A stretch of DNA of 12,455 nucleotides from Thermodesulfobacteriota bacterium (GTDB lineage: Bacteria; Desulfobacterota; QYQD01). The first letter of the stretch is position 1. Each line of letters starts with the position of its first letter. Location: contig JASEGX010000055.1 of assembly GCA_030017815.1 (NCBI GenBank), forward strand, positions 1 to 12,455, read 5' to 3'. The notes under the pieces are model-generated. The model had not been told where the DNA came from, made no database searches, and was given only the letters and a program-made list of their open reading frames with translations. Position numbers and translations under genes: made by a program. Positions 6,457 to 12,455 of the stretch are shown in pieces.

Positions 6457-9400
6457 CTATGAAATTTCTGCATGGTAGCTCTGCAGAGACCTCACCTGGC
6501 CGTGACCCCTCCGGCGCTTGGCAATCCCTCGGGCTGCGGCCAGAGCTGCGGCCAGAGTAGTAATGTAGGGCACCTTGTACTTTATGGCGGCCTTACGAAT
6601 ATAGGAATCGTCGTGTTTGCTCAGCTTGCCGCTAGGGGTGTTGATCACTAGCTGGATCTCTTCGTTCTTAATGGTATCAACGATGTTGGGACGTCCTTCA
6701 TGCATCTTATTGATAGGCTCGGATTGGATCCCCTTCGCGGCTAAAAAGGCCTGGGTTCCGGCGGTAGCCCTGATCCTGAACCCAAGCTTGCTAAACTGGC
6801 GGGCCACCTCCAGCACTGCCGGCCGATCGTTTTCAGAGACGGTAATCAAGACGGTTCCCTCGGAAGGCAGCAACTGCTGGGCGGCCTCCTGGGCCTTGTA
6901 AAAGGCGAGCCCAAAAGAGTCCGCCAGTCCCAATACCTCTCCGGTGGACCGCATTTCCGGACCAAGTAGCGGGTCAACCTCAGGGAACATGTTAAACGGA
7001 AAGACTGCTTCCTTGACGCCATAATGCGGAATCGACTGCCGCTTGAGATTCAAATCGGAAAGTTTTTTACCCAGAAGTATCTGGGTGGCCAGGCGCACCA
7101 TGGAAATGTTGCATACCTTTGAGACCAGGGGAACGGTCCGGGAGGCCCGCGGGTTCGCCTCAAGAACGTAAGCGGTATCATTGACTATGGCATACTGGAT
7201 ATTCATCAGACCGACCACCCGGAGCTCCAAGGCTATTCTTCTTGTATATTCGTAGATGGTGTCAAGGTGTTTGGCTGGTATGCTGATAGGTGGAATCACG
7301 CAGGCGGAGTCGCCGGAGTGGATACCAGCCAGCTCGATATGTTCCATAACCGCAGGGACAAAGGCGTTTGAGCCATCAGCGATGGCGTCTGCCTCGACCT
7401 CGATAGCATTTTCCAGAAACTTATCAATCAAAATGGGCCGCTCCGGTGAAATATCTACGGCCGCGGAAACATAATGGGTGAGCATCTCTTCGTCGTGGAT
7501 CACCTGCATGGCGCGTCCGCCCAGGACATAGGATGGCCGCACCATCAGCGGGTAGCCGATCTGTTTGGCCACGGCCAGGGCCTCTTCCGGGTTGCTGGCC
7601 ATACCGGATTCAGGCTCCGGTATGCCTATTTTGGTCATCATTTGGCGGAAGCGGTCCCGGTCCTCAGCCAGGTCAATGGCCTCCGGCGAGGTACCGATGA
7701 TTCTAACGCCTGCCTGGGCCAGCTCATTGGCAATGTTGAGCGGAGTCTGGCCGCCAAACTGTACGATTACCCCTTCCGGTTTCTCCTTCTCATAGATACT
7801 CAGGACATCCTCTACCGTGAGCGGCTCAAAGTAAAGCTTGTCTGAGGTGTCGTAGTCCGTAGAGACGGTCTCGGGATTGCAGTTGACCATGATAGACTCA
7901 TAGCCTTCGTCGCGCAGGGCAAAAGCGGCGTGAACGCAGCAGTAATCAAATTCAATCCCCTGGCCGATCCGGTTGGGTCCCCCGCCCAGGACCATTATCT
8001 TACGCCTTTTGCTGGTCACGACCTTATCGGGGGCATTGTAGGTGGAAAAATAGTAGGCCGCATTTTCCACGCCACTCACGGGTACGGAGTCCCAGGCCTC
8101 GACTATCCCGGCCTGGGTACGCTGCCGCCTGATCTCTGCCTCTGGAATACCGAGAATCTGCGAGAGGTAGCGATCGGAAAATCCATCCTTTTTTGCCTGT
8201 CGCAAAAGTTCCTCCGGCAGGTCCTTTCCCTTATAGCGCAGGATCTGCCCTTCCATCTCTACAAGTTCTTTCATCTGCCGGATAAACCAGGGTTTTATAT
8301 AGGTCTTGGCATAGAGATCCTCTATTGTAGCGCCCTTCCGCAGCGCCTCGTACATGATAAAATGGCGCTCACTGGACGGCTCGGCCAAGGCCTCCATGAG
8401 TTCCGGCAGAGAACGTTTATGAAAGTCCTTGGCAAAACCGAGTCCATAGCGGCCGGTCTCCAGGGAACGGATGGCCTTCTGTAATGCCTCTTTGTAATTC
8501 TTCCCGATGCTCATGACTTCGCCCACGGCCCGCATCTGGGTGCCGAGTTTATCTTCGACGCCCTCGAACTTTTCGAAGGCCCAGCGCGCGAATTTCACAA
8601 CCACGTAGTCGCCGGATGGGGTATATTTATCAAGCGTCCCCTCCCGCCAGTAAGGGATCTCGTCCAGGGTAATACCGACGGCCAGCATGGAAGAGATGAG
8701 GGCAATGGGGAAGCCGGTGGCCTTGGAGGCCAGGGCAGAAGATCGGGAAGTCCTGGGGTTAATCTCGATCACCACCACCCGGCCGGTCTTGGGATCATAG
8801 GCAAACTGGATATTGGTCCCTCCGATAACCCGGATGGCCTCGACAATGTCATAGGAATATTTCTGCAGGCGCTTCTGCAGGGCAGGATCGATGGTGAGCA
8901 TGGGGGCGACACAGAATGAGTCTCCGGTGTGGACGCCCATGGCATCCACATTCTCGATAAAACAGACGGTAATCATCTGGTTCTTGGCATCGCGAACGAC
9001 CTCAAGCTCCAGTTCCTCCCATCCCAGGACGGACTCTTCTACCAGCACCTGCCCCACGAGACTGGCTGATATGCCGCGGCTGACTATAATGCGTAGTTCT
9101 TCTACATTATAGACCAGGCCGCCTCCCGTACCCCCTAAGGTGTAAGCAGGACGGATGACCACCGGGTAGCCGAGCTCATTAGCTATGGCCTCAGCCTCCT
9201 TCACGGTGAAAGCAGGTGCGCTTCTTGGCATTTCGATACCCAACCTGTCCATGGTTTCCTTGAAGGCGATCCGGTCTTCGCCGCGATTGATGGCCTCTAC
9301 CTCTACACCGATTACTTTTACACCGTATTTCTCAAGTACGCCCGCATGCGCCAGTTCAGAGCAGAGGTTTAGACCAGTCTGGCCGCCCAGATTGGGCAGC

Positions 9401-9657
9401 AGGGCGTCAGGCCGTTCTTTCTCAATGATTTCCACCAGACTCTGGAGATTAAGCGGCTCAATATAGGTGAAGTCGGCCGTGCCCGGGTCGGTCATGATGG
9501 TAGCCGGGTTGGAATTAACCAGTACTATCTCATAACCAAATTTGCGCAGCGCCTTGCAGGCCTGGGTGCCGGAATAATCAAATTCACAGGCCTGACCGAT
9601 GACAATAGGCCCGGAACCGATGATCATTACCTTTTTGATGTCCTCACGTCTTGGCAT
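6457..9657 (-). CDS. carB: Carbamoyl-phosphate synthase large subunit
   Basis: CarB makes carbamoyl phosphate from bicarbonate, two ATP and ammonia channelled from the glutaminase subunit CarA; the product feeds pyrimidine and arginine synthesis. The two homologous ATP-grasp halves are present. The first opens with MIIGSGPIVIGQACEFDYSG (11-30) and has EINPR-SRSSALASKATG near residue 297. The second opens with VLGGGPNRIGQGIEFDYCC near 555. The C-terminal MGS-like allosteric domain (about 930-1050) keeps TAGT, the Lys of INKMHEGRP-I-D-I and an NT-SG segment, the positions that bind UMP in the E. coli enzyme. UMP control is therefore likely. The length, 1066 residues, is normal. The ATG has a good AAAGGAGA site 4-5 bases upstream. 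carA is not adjacent: upstream is a promoter and a non-coding stretch, so carB appears to be transcribed alone here. Confidence 0.97.
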   Translation of the reverse strand: MPRREDIKKVMIIGSGPIVIGQACEFDYSGTQACKALRKFGYEIVLVNSNPATIMTDPGTADFTYIEPLNLQSLVEIIEKERPDALLPNLGGQTGLNLCSELAHAGVLEKYGVKVIGVEVEAINRGEDRIAFKETMDRLGIEMPRSAPAFTVKEAEAIANELGYPVVIRPAYTLGGTGGGLVYNVEELRIIVSRGISASLVGQVLVEESVLGWEELELEVVRDAKNQMITVCFIENVDAMGVHTGDSFCVAPMLTIDPALQKRLQKYSYDIVEAIRVIGGTNIQFAYDPKTGRVVVIEINPRTSRSSALASKATGFPIALISSMLAVGITLDEIPYWREGTLDKYTPSGDYVVVKFARWAFEKFEGVEDKLGTQMRAVGEVMSIGKNYKEALQKAIRSLETGRYGLGFAKDFHKRSLPELMEALAEPSSERHFIMYEALRKGATIEDLYAKTYIKPWFIRQMKELVEMEGQILRYKGKDLPEELLRQAKKDGFSDRYLSQILGIPEAEIRRQRTQAGIVEAWDSVPVSGVENAAYYFSTYNAPDKVVTSKRRKIMVLGGGPNRIGQGIEFDYCCVHAAFALRDEGYESIMVNCNPETVSTDYDTSDKLYFEPLTVEDVLSIYEKEKPEGVIVQFGGQTPLNIANELAQAGVRIIGTSPEAIDLAEDRDRFRQMMTKIGIPEPESGMASNPEEALAVAKQIGYPLMVRPSYVLGGRAMQVIHDEEMLTHYVSAAVDISPERPILIDKFLENAIEVEADAIADGSNAFVPAVMEHIELAGIHSGDSACVIPPISIPAKHLDTIYEYTRRIALELRVVGLMNIQYAIVNDTAYVLEANPRASRTVPLVSKVCNISMVRLATQILLGKKLSDLNLKRQSIPHYGVKEAVFPFNMFPEVDPLLGPEMRSTGEVLGLADSFGLAFYKAQEAAQQLLPSEGTVLITVSENDRPAVLEVARQFSKLGFRIRATAGTQAFLAAKGIQSEPINKMHEGRPNIVDTIKNEEIQLVINTPSGKLSKHDDSYIRKAAIKYKVPYITTLAAALAAARGIAKRRRGHGQVRSLQSYHAEIS

Positions 9658-9724
9658 GGTATCTCCTTTAAATCCATCGCGTATGCAAGAAACAACGGAT
9701 TAGGCGTTGCTTCCGACTGCCGGG

Positions 9725-9753
9725 AATATAGGAAAGCCCCGGTCGTGTGTCAA
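9725..9753 (-). promoter_or_regulatory. Sigma-70 promoter of carB
   Basis: Read on the minus strand, a perfect -35 box TTGACA (9753-9748) is separated by exactly 17 bases from TATATT (9730-9725), which matches the -10 consensus at five of six bases. Transcription would start near 9718, giving a leader of about 60 bases. The leader has a small CAACG/CGTTG dyad and the AAAGGAGA ribosome binding site. I see no convincing PyrR-type or ArgR-type operator. Confidence 0.8.
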
Positions 9754-10014
9754 GTTAAAAACATACACGCGTTTTTGCTTTTTCTGCTGCTAAAGCTCGG
9801 AAATAAAAAGTTCGATCCTAACCTGCCCGTCTTAAGAGAGCTTTCCGGAAAACCTTCCATTTAGGAGATAACCAAGAAGTGGAATCTGTTTTTGGCAAAG
9901 ACCCAGTATTGGCAATCCCGGAGTATCGCAAGCCGGTCGCCGCATTGCCATGAAAATCAGTCAGGACAGTAAACCAAGAAAAAAGATCAGAAAGATAGAA
10001 GAACAGAAAACCGT
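9754..10014. other. Gap between carB promoter and ZIP gene; no supported gene
   Basis: The stretch from the carB -35 box to the ZIP stop codon has no reading frame that I can support. It contains a perfect 10-bp palindrome TTTCCGGAAA (9842-9851) and a wider dyad GGCAAT (9911-9916) with ATTGCC (9944-9949). It also contains two open frames. One is a 66-codon minus-strand frame, TTG 10018 to 9818, which overlaps the ZIP stop as TTGA but has no ribosome binding site. The other is a lysine- and arginine-rich 27-codon plus-strand frame starting at 9950. Neither gives a recognisable protein. No T-run terminator for the ZIP row is visible. Confidence 0.5.
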
Positions 10015-10755
10015 TCAAAGGGACTGCCGGTGAAAAAGCCCAATAGTGCCAATGCCTGCCAGGATGAGTATAAGCTCGGCCAGAACAGTCTTCCAGGTAA
10101 CGTTTTTATGTGTAGCCGGAATAAGATCCGCCATAGCTATGTAGATAAAGCTGCTGGCCGACAGCACAAGGATGAATGGGATAAATTGCCTCAGTTGCAT
10201 AAGGCTGAAATAAGCTATCAAGGCCCCGGGCAGTGTAGGAAGTGCTGAGAGCAGGTTATAAAAGAAGGCTTTCCATTTATTCATACCGGAGTCCAGGAGT
10301 ATGGCAAAATCCCCTACCTCTTGGGGAACTTCATGGGCTATCACGGCCAGGGATGTCCCTATTCCGAGAGGTACGGAAACCATAAAGGCGGTGGCAATGA
10401 CGACGCCGTCCATGAAGTTGTGAAAGGCGTCCCCGATCAGGATTAAGTAACCGGTCGCACTGTGGACATCGCATTGCGGATCATGACAATGCCGCCAGAT
10501 AACTATTTTTTCGAGGAGGAAAAAAAACAAGAGGCCTATCAGGGCACATTTCAAGGCAAGGGCCGGGCTGAGCATGGTCATGGCCTTAGGCAGCATACCC
10601 AGAAAGGCGGCGCCCAGAAGGGTACCGATGGCATAGCTCAAGATGTAAGGAATGATCATCTTGACCTTGCTACCGAGCAACATGAGAATGGACGCCCCGG
10701 CGATGGCGCCTATACTGCCCGCAAAACTAAATATGATGATGTAAGTCAAGATCAT
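10015..10755 (-). CDS. ZIP-family divalent metal transporter
   Basis: This is an inner-membrane carrier that most likely moves zinc or another divalent cation into the cytoplasm. About eight hydrophobic segments are visible, starting at residues 3-27 and 34-55 and ending near 222-241. The family metal-site motifs are on two adjacent helices: HNFMDG (112-117) and HEVPQE followed by GDFA (141-151). MADLIPATHK (208-217) is also a usual ZIP element. A loop RHCHDPQCDVH (88-98), rich in His and Cys, lies between helices three and four, as in many ZIP proteins, and could bind metal. The length, 246 residues, is normal for bacterial ZIPs. The start is ATG with only a weak AGGA upstream. It lies 52 bases after the EIIA gene on the same strand and may be co-transcribed with it. 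Substrate and metal regulation cannot be read from the sequence. Confidence 0.88.
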   Translation of the reverse strand: MILTYIIIFSFAGSIGAIAGASILMLLGSKVKMIIPYILSYAIGTLLGAAFLGMLPKAMTMLSPALALKCALIGLLFFFLLEKIVIWRHCHDPQCDVHSATGYLILIGDAFHNFMDGVVIATAFMVSVPLGIGTSLAVIAHEVPQEVGDFAILLDSGMNKWKAFFYNLLSALPTLPGALIAYFSLMQLRQFIPFILVLSASSFIYIAMADLIPATHKNVTWKTVLAELILILAGIGTIGLFHRQSL

Positions 10756-10807
10756 TGTTAGAGCGTCCTGCGCATAAGAATCTCGGCTGGCCTGTATGAC
10801 CGCATCT

Positions 10808-11209
10808 TCATAAGCTCCTGCTGATCGGCTGGATTGTCTTCTGCGCCAGGCCGGCCAAAATTTCTACCGCCTCCTCTAGGGGAATATCTTTGATTCTAGG
10901 TAACTTGAGCAGCATGGGGAGGTTGACGCCGGTTACGATGCCTATCCTGTTTTCATCCAGGAGTGAACGCGCCAGATTGGTAGGGGTTCCCCCCAGTATG
11001 TCGGTCAGGATGAGCACCCCTCCCCCACAGTCAAGCCTGGCTATTTGGTCGCTCAGTGCCGCCTTAAGTGCAGATTTATCATCGAGTGAAAATGGTACAG
11101 AAAAAGCCGTCAGCACGGGCAGTTTATCACCCATAATATGGATAGCCACGCGGACCATTTCCTCGCATAAATGCCCGTGCGTGGCTACTATGACGCCGAA
11201 ACCATTCAT
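10808..11209 (-). CDS. PTS EIIA component, mannose/fructose family
   Basis: This is a cytoplasmic phosphotransferase-system EIIA(Man)-type domain that would accept phosphate from HPr on a histidine. The fold signature is intact: G-GVIVATHGHL with phosphorylation candidate His11, then VLILTDILGGTPTN (65-78) with Asp70, then TGVNLPML (93-100). The length, 133 residues, is one complete EIIA domain with no fused EIIB. No EIIB, EIIC or EIID gene lies nearby, so this is probably not part of a working sugar importer here. In many Deltaproteobacteria such lone EIIA proteins sit near HPr, HPr kinase or RapZ and serve regulation; those genes are not visible in this window. The start ATG lacks a strong ribosome binding site. 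The gene is 54 bases downstream of the aminotransferase. Confidence 0.88.
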   Translation of the reverse strand: MNGFGVIVATHGHLCEEMVRVAIHIMGDKLPVLTAFSVPFSLDDKSALKAALSDQIARLDCGGGVLILTDILGGTPTNLARSLLDENRIGIVTGVNLPMLLKLPRIKDIPLEEAVEILAGLAQKTIQPISRSL

Positions 11210-11263
11210 ATTAATTTCTTAATCTGGTAATAAAATCGCCCTTAAAACTGGTAACTCCCATGG

Positions 11264-12277
11264 CTATAGATTTTCAAAGATTTCTCTTATAGTATCCAGG
11301 ACTATCCTGTTATTTTCAGAAGTGGAGGTTGCAAACCTTAAAAAATTATTTCCCAGCCCTTCCTGATGAAGGGGCCTGATGTGGATGTTTTTTTCACTTA
11401 AAACTTTAGCAAATTCATCTGCGCTCACATAAGGAATCTTGCCCAGAAAGAAGTAAGTCTCTGTAGGATATGTCGTAATACCTAAATTCTGTAATGATTT
11501 TGCGAAATCTTTGGTCAGGTCTTTTAGCATTACAACTCTGGCATTAATCTTATCCAAATGTTCAAGGGATGCTATGGCCGCAGCCTCGGCAGGCCTTGCC
11601 AGCGGATAGGCATCATTATGATTGTTCAGATAGCTTATCAATTCTTTACCTGCAATGGCATAGCCTACTCTAAACCCCGCCAAACTTAACGCCTTTGAGA
11701 ATGTACGAGTTACAATAACATTTTTGTATTCAAAAATCAGATCTGCCGCTGTGTTGCCTCCGAACTCAATGAATGCCTCATCGATTAAGAATATGGTATC
11801 AGGATGTCTTTCGATAAGCGAAAGATTCTCCTTTATATTAAAGACGGTGCCGGTAGGATTATTCGGGTTAACGATTACTGCCACAGTTGTATCTTTCGGT
11901 ATTTCAAGTTTTTTCATATTAAAAAGGAAATCTTCCTTTTCAGCCAAGAAAGTACAAGTCTTTTTCTCTGCAATTTCCTCAAAAAGGTAATAGGTAGGAG
12001 AGATTAAATGCGCCCTCTGGCCATAAAGTAAAAACAATTGGCGGAGTATAAGTTCAGAGCCTGCATTTATGTGGATATTTTCCACAGGGACCTTAACATA
12101 GTCTGATATTCTCTCTTTCAGCTTCCATGAATAAGGTTCTGTATAGTGATTGCCCAGATGGATCTCTTTCTTGGCTCTTTCTATGGCTTCATCTATTGGG
12201 GGAAGGGGATTTTCGCAGAGGGCCAAATTTATACCCTCAAGAGGAAAACCTCCTTTTTCTAGCCTGCTTTTCTTCAT
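11264..12277 (-). CDS. HisC-like class I/II PLP aminotransferase
   Basis: This is a fold-type I pyridoxal-phosphate enzyme closest in layout to histidinol-phosphate aminotransferase. Visible landmarks are NAGSE (71-75) for phosphate binding of PLP, NPNNPTG (137-143), DEAF-EF (166-172) with the aspartate that pairs with the pyridine nitrogen, the Schiff-base lysine K195 in TRTFSKALSLAGFRVGY, and R314 in FLRFA for the substrate carboxylate. All catalytic positions are intact. At 337 residues it is slightly shorter than typical HisC (about 350-360). No his genes are nearby, so the substrate is open: histidinol phosphate, another amino acid or a phosphonate-type compound are possible. The ATG overlaps the preceding short frame (ATGA) and has a GGGTGAG site 6 bases upstream. 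The gene is visibly richer in A and T than its neighbours, which may mean transfer. Confidence 0.85.
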   Translation of the reverse strand: MKKSRLEKGGFPLEGINLALCENPLPPIDEAIERAKKEIHLGNHYTEPYSWKLKERISDYVKVPVENIHINAGSELILRQLFLLYGQRAHLISPTYYLFEEIAEKKTCTFLAEKEDFLFNMKKLEIPKDTTVAVIVNPNNPTGTVFNIKENLSLIERHPDTIFLIDEAFIEFGGNTAADLIFEYKNVIVTRTFSKALSLAGFRVGYAIAGKELISYLNNHNDAYPLARPAEAAAIASLEHLDKINARVVMLKDLTKDFAKSLQNLGITTYPTETYFFLGKIPYVSADEFAKVLSEKNIHIRPLHQEGLGNNFLRFATSTSENNRIVLDTIREIFENL

Positions 12278-12351
12278 AAAGTCTCACCCGCAAAGTCAGC
12301 CTTAAGGCCCTCTCCCAGGGCTTCGTTATCATAGACAATGGTGATCTTCAT
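12274..12351 (-). pseudogene. N-terminal remnant of an MBL-fold metallohydrolase
   Basis: A 25-codon minus-strand frame reads MKITIVYDNEALGEGLKADF and then AGETL before TGA. The first 20 residues resemble the start of metallo-beta-lactamase-fold proteins annotated as metal-dependent hydrolases or RFA-P synthase-like proteins, which typically begin MK-TI-YDNEA---GLKADWGFS. The HxHxDH metal site would lie further on and is absent. The frame ends in a 4-base ATGA overlap with the aminotransferase start, which may now couple their translation. It is most likely the broken 5' end of a lost gene. It could instead be a short leader peptide whose resemblance is chance. Confidence 0.55.
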
Positions 12352-12426
12352 ATCGGAGCCTGTTCAAGATTTTTTCTTAATCTTTCCTCACCATCCAGAC
12401 TCCTAAACAAACCTGAACATAAATTT

Positions 12427-12453
12427 ATTATACCCCTAAGGTTCGTTGATCAA
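12427..12453 (-). promoter_or_regulatory. Possible sigma-70 promoter for the right-hand gene row
   Basis: On the minus strand a perfect TATAAT (12432-12427) is preceded by TTGATC (12453-12448), four of six matches to the -35 box, with a spacer of only 15 bases, shorter than usual. Transcription would start near 12420 and run through the MBL remnant, aminotransferase, EIIA and ZIP genes. The consensus -10 in an AT-rich stretch can arise by chance, and the window ends just beyond it. Confidence 0.4.
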
Positions 12454-12455
12454 TA

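Noticed and set aside
7474..7845. Plus-strand open frame opposite carB (123 codons)
   Set aside because: Same reason: it is a shadow of the well-conserved second ATP-grasp half of CarB.
7930..8484. Plus-strand open frame opposite carB (184 codons)
   Set aside because: It is antisense to a fully conserved carB region, has no ribosome binding site or recognisable domain, and arises from carB codon bias.
10015..10017. TGA at the end of the ZIP gene as a possible selenocysteine codon, prompted by selB nearby
   Set aside because: Read-through gives about 17 hydrophobic residues before another TGA. ZIP proteins normally end where this one ends, and no SECIS-like hairpin follows directly.
9818..10018. 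66-codon minus-strand frame overlapping the ZIP stop
   Set aside because: It needs a TTG start without a ribosome binding site. Its hydrophobic start comes from a T-rich stretch and the rest resembles nothing that I recognise. It is mentioned only in the gap description.

Overview
The window looks like a chromosomal segment of a Gram-negative, motile, probably anaerobic bacterium. The best guess is a deltaproteobacterium in the broad sense (Desulfobacterota or a close relative). The reasons are a hook-gene order fliK-flgD-flgE behind a sigma-54-type promoter, a SelB-type selenocysteine elongation factor, a lone mannose-family PTS EIIA protein of the regulatory kind common in that group, and intergenic palindromes of the attccggc-GAAA-gccggaat type. 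The lineage is an inference from gene content, not a proven assignment.

Layout. Bases 1-4340 (+ strand) hold a flagellar hook module: hook-length control protein FliK, hook-cap scaffold FlgD and hook protein FlgE. A sigma-54-like site (84-99) precedes it and a perfect 11-bp hairpin (4297-4329) closes it. Both gaps inside the module carry repeats: a head-to-head pair of 7-bp-period arrays between fliK and flgD, and a 161-bp MITE-like element followed by a TTTGAAC heptamer array between flgD and flgE. Bases 4419-6332 (+) encode SelB, ending at a GC hairpin plus T-run terminator (6414-6436). Convergent to it, 6457-9657 (-) encodes a full-length carbamoyl-phosphate synthase large subunit (CarB), with a near-consensus sigma-70 promoter (9725-9753, -) just upstream. 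Bases 9754-10014 hold no gene that I can support. From 12351 down to 10015 the minus strand carries a row of genes: a 25-codon remnant of a metallo-beta-lactamase-fold protein, a HisC-like PLP aminotransferase coupled to it by an ATGA overlap, a PTS EIIA(Man)-family protein, and a ZIP-family metal transporter.

How the genes fit together. FliK, FlgD and FlgE act in one process, assembly and length control of the flagellar hook, and are probably co-transcribed under RpoN. SelB (selenoprotein translation) and CarB (carbamoyl phosphate for pyrimidines and arginine) are unrelated housekeeping functions, each with its own boundary signals. The aminotransferase-EIIA-ZIP row has no obvious common pathway. 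The aminotransferase is visibly more AT-rich than its neighbours and sits against a truncated gene, which suggests local acquisition or rearrangement.

I found no tRNA, rRNA, CRISPR array, complete insertion sequence or clearly new multi-gene system. The most unusual content is the density and variety of intergenic repeats within the hook module and the gene remnant at the right edge.
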